This document shows, one piece after another, positions 7,268-14,443 of a stretch of 14,443 nt of DNA; the first letter of the stretch is position 1; the number at the start of each line of letters is the position of its first letter. Under the pieces are notes generated by a model, which was not told where the DNA came from, ran no database searches, and saw nothing but the letters and a program-made list of their open reading frames with translations. Position numbers and translations under genes: made by a program. Source of the stretch: Verrucomicrobiota bacterium (GTDB taxonomy: Bacteria > Verrucomicrobiota > Verrucomicrobiia > Chthoniobacterales > Xiphinematobacteraceae); assembly GCA_003176035.1 (NCBI GenBank), contig PSRL01000076.1:1-14443 (forward strand), given 5' to 3'.

Positions 7268-9912
7268 AAACTGACAAACAGCGTCTTGCTTCCGCTATAA
7301 TTTCAATGCGCAATGCTGGTTCTTCTCTCGACATCAAGGAACTGCTGTTACTGCCGATTGCGGAGCTTCGAGAGAAAATGGGGGTGGGTGAGCAGGGACT
7401 TGCGGATGAAGAAGCGGCTGAGAGGCTGGAAGAGGTGGGGCCGAATCGGATAGTTTCCGCGCGGCATGAAAACTGGGCGAGGGACATCCTTCGGCGATGC
7501 CAGAATCCGCTTGTGATTCAACTTCTTGTTATTTTGGTGGTTTCCTATGCTCTGGGAGATCCTTATTCGGGGACGGTCGTCCTTTTTATGATCCTCATCA
7601 GTGTAGGGCTTTCCTATGTTCAGGAGGCGCGGAGTACCAATGCCATGCGCTCTCTTCAAAGGATGGTGCGTACCCTGGCGGTGGTGATACGCAATGGTCA
7701 GGAGAAGGAGATTGCAATTGAAGAAGTGGTGCCGGGGGATGTGGTTGTTTTGGCTGCGGGAAGTATTATCCCGGCGGATTTGCGGATTCTGATGGCGAAG
7801 GATTTTTTTGTCAGCCAGTCGGCACTGACCGGGGAGTCCATGCCCATCGAGAAATCTGCGGAACTCTCTGCTGGAAGCTTGCAGAGCCCCTTGGAAGCAA
7901 ACAACGCCTGTTTTATGGGGAGCAATGTGGTCAGCGGTTCGGCAACGGGGCTGGTATTGCTTTCCGGCAGAGCCACATATTTTGGAAAAATTTCCGAACG
8001 TTTAGCTAAAAGAAAAGAAACCACCAGCTTTGAAAAGGGGATCCACGGTTTCACGATGCTCATGGTGCGCTGCATGGTGGTGATGGTTGCAATTGTTTTC
8101 CTCATTGTCGGAGCTACCAAGCATAATTGGAGTGAGGCGTTACTTTTTGGTCTTTCCATCGCGGTGGGGTTGACTCCGGAAATGCTTCCTATGATCCTCA
8201 CCGTTTGCTTGTCCAAGGGGGCACTCCTCATGTCCAAAAAGAAGGTCATAGTGCGCCGACTGGATGCAATTCAGAACTTCGGCGCAATGGATGTCCTTTG
8301 TACGGACAAGACAGGTACCTTGACTCAGGATCGCGTCGTTCTGGAACGGCATGTGGATGTTACAGGTCGGGAAAGCGAAGATGTCTTACGCTATGCTTGG
8401 ATGAATAGTTATTACCAAACGGGACTTCGCAATTTGTTAGACCGGGCGGTTCTTGCTCACACGGAATTGGATGTCGACCGCGATTGTATTAAAGTGGATG
8501 AGATTCCCTTCGACTTTCAAAGGCGGCGGATGTCTGTCATCATCGGCTACGAAGGAGCTCACGTTCTCATTTGTAAGGGGGCTGTGGAAGAGGTCTCCGC
8601 GATCTGTTCGCATTATCAGGTGGATGAAGAAATTTATCCCTTAATCCCCTTTGTACGGGAAGATTTATTGGAAGAATACCGGGACTTAAGCGCGGAGGGG
8701 TATCGTGTTGTGGCAGTTGCTTATCGGGAGTTTGACCAAACCAGACAAAGTTTTTCAAAGGCGGACGAAAGGGGCCTGATTTTACTGGGTTATATCGCTT
8801 TTTTTGATCCCCCGAAGGACACTGCTGAAGCCGCAATCCAAGCGTTGGTGGACCATGGTGTAGCGGTAAAGATCCTTACCGGGGACAATGAACTGGTCAG
8901 TCGTAAGGTCTGTACGGCTGTTGGACTCAAAGCTGGTCGGGTGGCAACAGGTCCCGAATTAGAAAAGCTGCCTCCGAATGATTTCCTGCGTGTGGTTCAG
9001 GAGGCCAATGTTTTGGCTCGGCTTGCGCCGGCTCAAAAAGAGGGGGTGATTCAAGCTCTTAAAAAGCAAGGGCATGTGGTGGGGTTTATGGGGGATGGAA
9101 TTAACGATGTGATGGCGATGAAGTCCGCCGATGTCGCCATTTCGGTGGACACAGCTGTAGATGTTGCGAAGGAAAGTGCGGATATTATTCTTTTGGAAAA
9201 AAGCCTAATGGTATTGGAGGAAGGCATTATTGAGGGGCGCAAGGTATTCGGGAATATTATTAAATATATTAAAATGGGCTCATCCTCAAATTTTGGAAAT
9301 ATGTTTAGCATGCTGGGAGCATCTTATTTACTGCCTTTTCTGCCCATGCTGCCGGTTCAGGTGCTGATCAATAATTTACTTTATGACATCTCTCAAGTGG
9401 GGATCCCTTCAGACCGGGTGGATCAAGAGTATATCACGCGTCCTAGGAAATGGAATATTTCAAATATTCGAAAGTTTATGATGTTCTTAGGCCCTGTAAG
9501 CTCGCTCTTTGATTACTGCACATTTTTTGTCTTATTGTATTTGTTTGGCTGTGCTTCATATAAAGCGTTCCCTTCGGGGGAGCCCGCAGATGCTCATTCC
9601 GCATATCTGGCCACGCTTTTTCATTCCACCTGGTTTGTGGAGTCCCTCTTAACGCAAACCCTAATTGTACATGTCATTCGCACTCGAAGAATTCCGTTTC
9701 TTCAAAGTAGATCCAGTCCGTTCCTGGCTCTCATGACTCTCCTGGTCATGGTCATCGGTGTCTGGCTCCCTTATTCTCCTTTTGCTTCATTCCTGGGCTT
9801 GGTACCGCTGCCTGCTTTGCTTTGGGTTTGGATTGCGGGGTTTATGGTTGCCTACGTTGCGCTCGCGCATTTCGTGAAAACGTGGTTTTATCGCCGTTTT
9901 GGCGATGAATAA
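7264..9912 (+). CDS. mgtA: Magnesium-translocating P-type ATPase (P3B type, MgtA/MgtB-like)
   Basis: This inner-membrane P-type ATPase is predicted to import Mg2+ at the expense of ATP. At 882 residues it is close to the family norm (about 900). In order it shows a cytoplasmic N-terminus, transmembrane helices near residues 83-118, the actuator motif SALTGES (186-192), helices at about 263-312 containing PEMLP (305-309), the phosphorylation site CTDKTGTLT with Asp348, the nucleotide-binding region with KGA (438-440), KILTGDN (536-542), and the hinge GDGIND (610-615). About six C-terminal helices follow from residue 670. QEARS after the second helix and SSSNFGNMFS near 672-681 are typical of MgtA/MgtB rather than Ca2+ or heavy-metal pumps. 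The start is uncertain. TTG 7264 has a weak GGA eight bases upstream; ATG 7306 would remove 14 residues and has no ribosome-binding site. It is followed 118 bp later by the EIIA-like gene on the same strand. Confidence 0.94.
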   Translation: MKTDKQRLASAIISMRNAGSSLDIKELLLLPIAELREKMGVGEQGLADEEAAERLEEVGPNRIVSARHENWARDILRRCQNPLVIQLLVILVVSYALGDPYSGTVVLFMILISVGLSYVQEARSTNAMRSLQRMVRTLAVVIRNGQEKEIAIEEVVPGDVVVLAAGSIIPADLRILMAKDFFVSQSALTGESMPIEKSAELSAGSLQSPLEANNACFMGSNVVSGSATGLVLLSGRATYFGKISERLAKRKETTSFEKGIHGFTMLMVRCMVVMVAIVFLIVGATKHNWSEALLFGLSIAVGLTPEMLPMILTVCLSKGALLMSKKKVIVRRLDAIQNFGAMDVLCTDKTGTLTQDRVVLERHVDVTGRESEDVLRYAWMNSYYQTGLRNLLDRAVLAHTELDVDRDCIKVDEIPFDFQRRRMSVIIGYEGAHVLICKGAVEEVSAICSHYQVDEEIYPLIPFVREDLLEEYRDLSAEGYRVVAVAYREFDQTRQSFSKADERGLILLGYIAFFDPPKDTAEAAIQALVDHGVAVKILTGDNELVSRKVCTAVGLKAGRVATGPELEKLPPNDFLRVVQEANVLARLAPAQKEGVIQALKKQGHVVGFMGDGINDVMAMKSADVAISVDTAVDVAKESADIILLEKSLMVLEEGIIEGRKVFGNIIKYIKMGSSSNFGNMFSMLGASYLLPFLPMLPVQVLINNLLYDISQVGIPSDRVDQEYITRPRKWNISNIRKFMMFLGPVSSLFDYCTFFVLLYLFGCASYKAFPSGEPADAHSAYLATLFHSTWFVESLLTQTLIVHVIRTRRIPFLQSRSSPFLALMTLLVMVIGVWLPYSPFASFLGLVPLPALLWVWIAGFMVAYVALAHFVKTWFYRRFGDE

Positions 9913-9974
9913 AATTGATCATCCACATTTCTCTTAGGTTCTTACTGAAAGTCTCACTTTGAGAAGATGATGTT

Positions 9975-10034
9975 TTGAAGCGTTTTGCTATATTTCTGGC
10001 TCTCTTTCTTTTTTTTGGCATCTTAATTTCATGA
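9975..10034 (+). CDS. Possible 19-codon hydrophobic peptide overlapping the EIIA-like start
   Basis: A TTG at 9975 opens a very hydrophobic 19-residue frame (starting MKRFAIFLALFLFF) that ends in TGA 10032-10034. The stop overlaps the ATG of the EIIA-like gene as ATGA, the arrangement used in translational coupling. GAGAAG lies a few bases upstream of the TTG. A T-rich gap can yield such a frame by chance, and the start codon is weak, so support is poor. Confidence 0.15.
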   Translation: MKRFAIFLALFLFFGILIS

Positions 10035-10804
10035 GGAGTTTGTTAGTTGCCTTACAGGAAGGCCGTTTAGTTGAGCTTACAGATTCGGATAAAAAGGCTG
10101 CTCTGGAGTTGTTGTCGAATTTGATTGAAGCAATTCCCAGTGTTCCCCCTACGGTGGATATCTTTCGCATGGTTATGGAGAGAGAGGCCCATGCAAACAC
10201 GGCATTGGGTCATGCCATCGCTTGTCCTCATGCACGTACGAGACACGAAGGTGGCGAGCTTTTGTGTGCGGCGGGATGGTCGCCGACAGGCATTGATTAT
10301 GGAGCATCAGATGGCGTCCCGGTACACTTGGTCTGCATGTATTATGTGCCGACTGGGGAGCGAGGAGAGTTCCTAAAAGAGATGTCTGCCTTGGCAAGAG
10401 CTGTTGAAAAAGAGGCGAATATGGCGGCAATCTTGAAGTCGTCTTCGTTGGATGAGGTGCGCGGCCATCTTTTGAACTGGGTGTCACAGGCGCTGGAGAC
10501 GCTTGTCCCTAGCACGCATGCTCGGATGATTCAAATTGCTCGTCGAGCTGTGGCAGTTCCCCAGGAAGGAGGGCCCGGACTGCGGTTAGTGGATGTGATT
10601 GTAATTGAAGAGAAGGAGCCACGTGTTTTTGCCCTGACGGATGACCCCACTCTTGCACATCAAATTGAATCTTTAAATGGATTAGCGACAAATTTGGAAC
10701 GTGATGGAGTCGCTCAGGCGGAAGGATATCGGATTATTGTTGCAGAAAGCAAAGCCCTCAGCGCTTCCAGAGTCCTCTACAAATGCGCGGTTTTTTTGGT
10801 TTAG
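10031..10804 (+). CDS. PTS EIIA type-2 (fructose/nitrogen-type) domain protein with C-terminal extension
   Basis: Residues 1-155 match the EIIA type-2 (PtsN/FruA-like) fold. After 'ALQEGRLVELTDSDKKAAL' and a VFREREA-like segment (FRMVMEREAHANTAL, 45-59), the sequence GHAIACPHAR (60-69) carries the phospho-accepting histidine, His67. Such domains take phosphate from HPr and, in the nitrogen-type branch, regulate transporters and kinases instead of carrying sugar. The remaining 100 residues or so (about 160-257) contain RLVDVIVIEEKEPRVFALTD, a possible second alpha/beta domain that I cannot identify. No HPr, Enzyme I or permease gene is visible. The gene lies 118 bp after mgtA and about 110-130 bp before amt on the same strand, which hints at regulation of ion or ammonium uptake. 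The ATG at 10031 has no clear Shine-Dalgarno but fits the family's usual N-terminus. Confidence 0.83.
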   Translation: MRSLLVALQEGRLVELTDSDKKAALELLSNLIEAIPSVPPTVDIFRMVMEREAHANTALGHAIACPHARTRHEGGELLCAAGWSPTGIDYGASDGVPVHLVCMYYVPTGERGEFLKEMSALARAVEKEANMAAILKSSSLDEVRGHLLNWVSQALETLVPSTHARMIQIARRAVAVPQEGGPGLRLVDVIVIEEKEPRVFALTDDPTLAHQIESLNGLATNLERDGVAQAEGYRIIVAESKALSASRVLYKCAVFLV

Positions 10805-10932
10805 AAGCGCTTATTGCTCCCGGAAAGTTTTCTGTAATCCGTAAGGAATTGGTTAATAACGTCCTAAATCAATCGCAGCACATCCGAGCTGAAATCTTAA
10901 ATATGGCATGAAAATTGCTCCCCTTCTCTGGG

Positions 10933-12498
10933 ATGCCTTTCAAATCTGCCTTCAAGATGTTGATTCTGTTCCTGGGGGGAATGGTGTTTTTTTGTGCCGA
11001 GAGACCGGTATTTGGCCAAGACCATCTTCCGCCCCCGCCTGCTTCATTTGTGTCCGCCGCAACACCTGCCCCAACACCGGACTTAACCACCCGTGTTGCG
11101 GATTTGGAAGCCTACGTTTTAAATAGCCCGCGTGCATCCGATAGGAGCGGTTATCAGGGTCCTCCTTCTATTTTGAGTAACACTCCCGGACCAGGGCATA
11201 ATGCCTGGTTATTGATGAGCTCTTTATTAGTGCTCTTTATGACACTTCCGGGGCTGGCACTGTTTTATGGGGGGCTGGTTCGAAAGAAAAATGTTTTGAG
11301 TGTTTTGGCACAATGTCTGGGGATTGTCGGTCTTGTAACCTTATTATGGTGGTCAATTGGTTATAGTCTTGTTTTTGGCAAGGGATTTAGTGTCTCCCAT
11401 CCTTTCATCGGCCAGTTTCTGGGGGGCACAGAATTTGCCTTTCTCCGAAATGTGACCTCTGCGCCGAACACAGACTATTCATATTGGGTTTCTCAGAATG
11501 TGTTTTGTATGTTTCAACTGATGTTCGCCATCATCACCCCTGCCTTGATTATTGGGGCGATTGCCGAACGGATGAAATATGGAACCATTATGGCCTTTGT
11601 GATCCTCTGGATGTTCGTAGTATATTTTCCAGTTGCGCATATGGTTTGGGGTGCAACCGGTTATATGAATGGCATTGCAAACCCCGCAGCTAAAGTTGCG
11701 GCTATTGATTTTGCCGGAGGGACTGTGGTGCACATGACCTCAGGCTGGACGGCTTTAATTCTCGCCTACCTTTTGGGACCGCGTTTAGGTTTTGGTCGCG
11801 AAAAAATGGCCCCACATAGCATGGTGCTTTGCATGATAGGTACCAGCGTGCTGTGGGTGGGCTGGTATGGATTTAACGCTGGTTCCGCCTATGGTGCTGA
11901 TATTATTGCCAGCAATACCTTTTTGACGACTACGCTTGCCGCGGCTGTTGCCAGCTTCAGTTGGGCTTGTATAGAGACGTTCCTAAAAAGGAAGACCAGT
12001 GTTTTAGGGTACTGTTCGGGTGCTGTTGCGGGTTTGGTGGCGATTACTCCGGCATGTGGCTTTGTCAGCAGTACTGGAGCGGTGATTTTGGGGGTTTTAG
12101 CCGGTGTGATTCCGTTTCTTGCTGTTGAAAAATTAAAGAGTTGGCTTGGAATTGATGATGCCTTGGACACATTTGGCATTCATGCGGTAGGTGGCACTCT
12201 TGGAATGTTCTTTACCGGTGTTCTTGCCGATCCGAATGTAAATGCCAACCTCTCAAAGTCTGCGGTGGGAACTCCTCCAAATGCGGCGACCACAAATGGC
12301 CTCGGCGACGCCATTCTTCATCACACCCTTTGGCTAACACAGCTGGAAGCTCTCGGCATCACCGTCCTTGTTGCAGTAATAGCCTCTTTTTTAATCGGCT
12401 GGATACTTAAGGTGGTCATGGGCCTGCGGTGTGCTCCTGAAATAGAACGTGCCGGCTTGGATATTGCGGAGCATGGGGAAGAAGGCTACATTTTATAG
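10933..12498 (+). CDS. amt: Ammonium transporter (Amt/MEP/Rh family) with signal peptide
   Basis: This trimeric inner-membrane channel conducts NH3/NH4+. From ATG 10933 it is 521 residues, longer than E. coli AmtB (428 with signal peptide). A signal peptide comes first (hydrophobic MLILFLGGMVFFCA, probably cleaved near VFG-QD). A Pro/Ala-rich linker and the short helix TTRVADLEAYVLN follow, before the channel core at about residue 89 (PGHNAWLLMSSLLVLFMTLPGLALFYGGLVRKKNVLS). The twin pore histidines are in TVVHMTSG (His267) and DTFGIHAVGGTLG (His417). GWYGFNAGSA (about 310-319) is the conserved helix region. The tail ERAGLDIAEHGEEGY is the conserved cytoplasmic segment that in AmtB contacts PII/GlnK. 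No glnK gene lies next to it. A TTG at 10915 would add six residues; neither start has a clear Shine-Dalgarno. It converges with serA, six bases away. Confidence 0.95.
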   Translation: MPFKSAFKMLILFLGGMVFFCAERPVFGQDHLPPPPASFVSAATPAPTPDLTTRVADLEAYVLNSPRASDRSGYQGPPSILSNTPGPGHNAWLLMSSLLVLFMTLPGLALFYGGLVRKKNVLSVLAQCLGIVGLVTLLWWSIGYSLVFGKGFSVSHPFIGQFLGGTEFAFLRNVTSAPNTDYSYWVSQNVFCMFQLMFAIITPALIIGAIAERMKYGTIMAFVILWMFVVYFPVAHMVWGATGYMNGIANPAAKVAAIDFAGGTVVHMTSGWTALILAYLLGPRLGFGREKMAPHSMVLCMIGTSVLWVGWYGFNAGSAYGADIIASNTFLTTTLAAAVASFSWACIETFLKRKTSVLGYCSGAVAGLVAITPACGFVSSTGAVILGVLAGVIPFLAVEKLKSWLGIDDALDTFGIHAVGGTLGMFFTGVLADPNVNANLSKSAVGTPPNAATTNGLGDAILHHTLWLTQLEALGITVLVAVIASFLIGWILKVVMGLRCAPEIERAGLDIAEHGEEGYIL

Positions 12499-12504
12499 CA
12501 GCCA

Positions 12505-14106
12505 TTAAGCGCCATTTAGTTGAATGACCCGGGCGGAAAAAATATCCGGATCTGCGGCTAAACGTTGCATCAGGTTTTCGGCCGGAGCGGTATCCAAATT
12601 GAGAAGAGTGAGTACATGTCCGCCGGCTTCCAAGCGGCCCAAGGACATGGAGGCGATATTGATATTGTATTCCCCAAGTATAGTGCCGACGTGGCCGACG
12701 ATACCCGGACGGTCTCGATTTTCGAGTATGAGGATGACTCCTTCCGGAACGGCTTCCACAAAGCGGTGATTGATCATCACCAACCGTGGCTTGGAACCAA
12801 AGAAGGTCCCTCGGACGCTGACTTCATCTTCTCCCGAAATGGCGCGAGCTTCAATCCATTCACTAAACTCTCCGGAGTCGCTGTGGCGGATTTCCGTAAC
12901 CCTTAATCCGAGCGAGTTGGCAAGTGTGGGAGCATTGACCTGGTTGACCTCAGAGCCTCCGGATTGACGGAGAAAACCGGTGAGGACGGAACGGGTGAGA
13001 GGTACCAAATTCTGTTGGCTGATTCCCCCACTGAATCCCACTGAGAGCTCCTCGCAGCGTTTGGGAGCAATTTGAGAGAGGAAGCGCCCCAAACATTCGC
13101 AAAGTTGCAACCAAGGGCCTAATACTGAGAGTGTCTTTGCATCGATGCTAGGTACGTTTACCGCGTTCCGAATTTCTCCATTGAGAAGGAGCGCGCGTAT
13201 TGCTTGGGCAATCTCTATACCGACACTCTCTTGCGCTTCCGCTGTTGAGGCGCCCAGGTGAGGGGTGAAGACAACATTGGGCAGTCCGCGAAGCGGGTAA
13301 TCTGAAGGAGGAGGCTCTACTTCGTAAACGTCCAGGGCCGCCGACCCGATGTGTTTGTTTTGAAGGGATTGGTATAGGGCTTGTTCATCAATGAGTCCGC
13401 CTCGAGCGCAGTTTATGATGCGCGCTCCTTTTTTCATCAGATGCAATCGCCGCGAGTCAATGATATGGTAAGTTTCTTTCGTGAACGGCATATGGAGCGT
13501 CAAAAAGTCAACGCGAGAAAGAAGATCGTCGAGATTCTCGAAAAGCTCCACCTGCAGCATGCGTGCCTTACCTGGAGATAAATAAGGATCATAGGCTAGG
13601 ACCCGCATTCCGAATGCGGTGCAGCGTCTGGCAATTTCAGCTCCAATGCGACCCATCCCTAGAATTCCGATTGTTTTATTGTAGAGTTCGACACCCTCAA
13701 AGTCCTTTCGATGCCATTTTCCGGCCAAGACGCTGGCATGCGCTTGAGGGATGCTTCGCGCAATACTCAGTAATAGCGAAAATGCATGCTCGGCGGTGGA
13801 AATCGTGTTGCCGCCGGGAGTGTTCATTATTATAATCCCCCGCTGGGTGGCAGCGGGGACATCGACGTTGTCCACCCCCACTCCCGCTCGGCCCACCACT
13901 TTTAGCCGAGTGGCAGCCTCCAAGAGATTTTTGGTGACCTTCGTTTGGCTGCGAACAATCAACGCTGAAAACTCAGGAATCATGGAGAGGAGTTCGCTTT
14001 CCTGCACACCGGTTTTTACTACGACTTCCAGCCCGCCACCTTCAGCAAGTAGGTCTACACCTCGCTGTGAGATGGGATCGGCGATAAGGACTTTGGGAAT
14101 ATGCAT
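12505..14106 (-). CDS. serA: D-3-phosphoglycerate dehydrogenase
   Basis: The enzyme oxidises 3-phosphoglycerate to 3-phosphohydroxypyruvate with NAD+, the first step of serine synthesis, in the cytoplasm. From ATG 14106 it is 533 residues, the long (type 1, about 525-530 aa) form found in many bacteria and in plants. It starts HIPKVLIADPISQRGVDLL. The nucleotide-binding motif ILGMGRIG is at about 148-155, the catalytic Arg in INCARGGLID (Arg235), the catalytic Glu in YEVEPP (Glu264) and the catalytic His in TPHLGAST (His283). An intervening ASB domain covers about 320-450 (LGRFLSQIAP, NAPTLANSLGL). The ACT domain runs from about 459 to the end (ENRDRPGIVGHVGTILGEYNINIASMSLGR), where serine feedback usually binds. 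A TTG at 14118 would add four residues; ATG is preferred because it fits the family N-terminus and GGCGG lies just upstream. It is convergent with amt and divergent from the site-2 protease gene. Confidence 0.96.
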   Translation of the reverse strand: MHIPKVLIADPISQRGVDLLAEGGGLEVVVKTGVQESELLSMIPEFSALIVRSQTKVTKNLLEAATRLKVVGRAGVGVDNVDVPAATQRGIIIMNTPGGNTISTAEHAFSLLLSIARSIPQAHASVLAGKWHRKDFEGVELYNKTIGILGMGRIGAEIARRCTAFGMRVLAYDPYLSPGKARMLQVELFENLDDLLSRVDFLTLHMPFTKETYHIIDSRRLHLMKKGARIINCARGGLIDEQALYQSLQNKHIGSAALDVYEVEPPPSDYPLRGLPNVVFTPHLGASTAEAQESVGIEIAQAIRALLLNGEIRNAVNVPSIDAKTLSVLGPWLQLCECLGRFLSQIAPKRCEELSVGFSGGISQQNLVPLTRSVLTGFLRQSGGSEVNQVNAPTLANSLGLRVTEIRHSDSGEFSEWIEARAISGEDEVSVRGTFFGSKPRLVMINHRFVEAVPEGVILILENRDRPGIVGHVGTILGEYNINIASMSLGRLEAGGHVLTLLNLDTAPAENLMQRLAADPDIFSARVIQLNGA

Positions 14107-14170
14107 CGGAACCGCCAAAAATAGGGGGGCAAAGCATAGCTGTCAAAAACGCAGTTTGTAATTTGATGCC

Positions 14171-14177
14171 AAAAGGG
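14171..14177 (+). promoter_or_regulatory. Ribosome-binding site of the site-2 protease gene
   Basis: AAAAGGG lies five bases before ATG 14183. It favours this start over the in-frame ATG at 14195. It is the clearest Shine-Dalgarno-like site of the recognised genes in the window. Confidence 0.55.
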
Positions 14178-14182
14178 CTTCA

Positions 14183-14443
14183 ATGAGTGTACCCATGGGT
14201 TGGTCCTTCAAGATAGGTCGGGTAGCGGACACCGAGATTCGAATACATGGCACATTTCTCATGCTTTTCGCATGGTATGCCTTGATAGCCTATCAAAGCG
14301 GGGGAGCAAAAAGTATGTTCGAAGGGTCGCTTTTTGTCCTGCTGCTCTTTACTTGTGTGGTGCTCCATGAACTGGGACACGCTACTGCCGCCAAGCGGTA
14401 CGGAATTCGAACCCCGGATATCACCCTATTGCCCATTGGCGGG
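14183..14443 (+). CDS. Site-2 protease family zinc metalloprotease (M50), N-terminal part
   Basis: The frame opens at ATG 14183 and is open for 87 codons to the window edge, so it is cut at the 3' end. The start MGWSFKIGRVADTEIRIHGTF resembles the N-terminus of S2P proteases of the Rip3/CBS-containing bacterial group. A first membrane helix (about residues 24-38) and a second one (about 48-61) lead into VVLHELGHA (60-67). HELGH (62-66) holds two zinc ligands (His62, His66) and the catalytic Glu63. It continues KRYGIRTPDITLLPIGG, with the LLPIGG motif typical of this family. The third zinc ligand (Asp) and any CBS domains would lie outside the window. Members cleave transmembrane segments of anti-sigma factors or other proteins; the substrate here is unknown. 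It is divergent from serA across 76 bp. Confidence 0.88.
   Translation, partial: MSVPMGWSFKIGRVADTEIRIHGTFLMLFAWYALIAYQSGGAKSMFEGSLFVLLLFTCVVLHELGHATAAKRYGIRTPDITLLPIGG

Noticed and set aside
7264..9912. P-type ATPase as a Ca2+ or heavy-metal pump
   Set aside because: The QEARS and SSSNFGNMFS signatures and the PEMLP membrane motif fit MgtA/MgtB; there is no CPC motif or N-terminal metal-binding domain.
9915..9930. DnaA-box-like ATCATCCACA and a possible origin
   Set aside because: It is a single imperfect match with no cluster of boxes or AT-rich unwinding element, and no dnaA/dnaN genes nearby.
9943..9966. Hairpin (TCTCA-CTT-TGAGA) after mgtA as a terminator
   Set aside because: The stem is only five base pairs and no T-run follows directly, so an intrinsic terminator is not supported.
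10908..11126. Alternative ATG frame at the start of amt
   Set aside because: It is a different frame from the channel core, has no family similarity and overlaps the well-supported signal peptide region.
12496..12507. Bidirectional terminator between amt and serA
   Set aside because: Only six bases separate the stop codons, with no inverted repeat and T-run visible.

Overview
The window looks like a piece of a bacterial chromosome of moderate GC content with one clearly AT-richer block at its left end. I see no rRNA, tRNA or CRISPR array. The housekeeping genes (GH15 glycosidase, Mg2+ P-type ATPase, an EIIA-like regulator, a signal-peptide-bearing ammonium transporter, SerA and a site-2 protease) fit a Gram-negative bacterium. 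The Amt N-terminal layout (signal peptide, Pro/Ala-rich linker, short 'RVADLEAY' helix) reminds me of Verrucomicrobiota. That assignment is an impression, not a proof. Large AT-rich helical paralogs without signal peptides would also suit a host-associated member of such a group.

Left block (1-5150, all coding on the minus strand): two large, homologous, helix/coiled-coil-rich proteins of no family I recognise lie in tandem. The left copy is open for 838 codons and runs off the window edge. The right copy is complete at 758 aa but stops where the left copy has a tyrosine codon and continues for at least 131 more residues. A decayed piece of an IS3-family insertion sequence (about 2597-2858, opposite strand) sits exactly between the copies. 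A 20-bp upstream box is kept in both copies at the same distance from the start codon.

Middle block (5321-10804): a GH15 glucoamylase/trehalase-type gene on the minus strand is divergent from an MgtA-type Mg2+ ATPase gene on the plus strand. A PTS EIIA type-2 domain protein with an unidentified C-terminal extension of about 100 residues follows.

Right block (10915-14443): an Amt ammonium channel (plus) converges with serA (minus), with only six bases between the stop codons. serA is divergent from a site-2 protease gene cut by the right edge. The mgtA - EIIA - amt run on one strand puts a phosphotransfer-type regulator between two ion/nutrient transporters, which may mean a regulatory link.

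The most novel content is the tandem paralog family and its IS-associated truncation.
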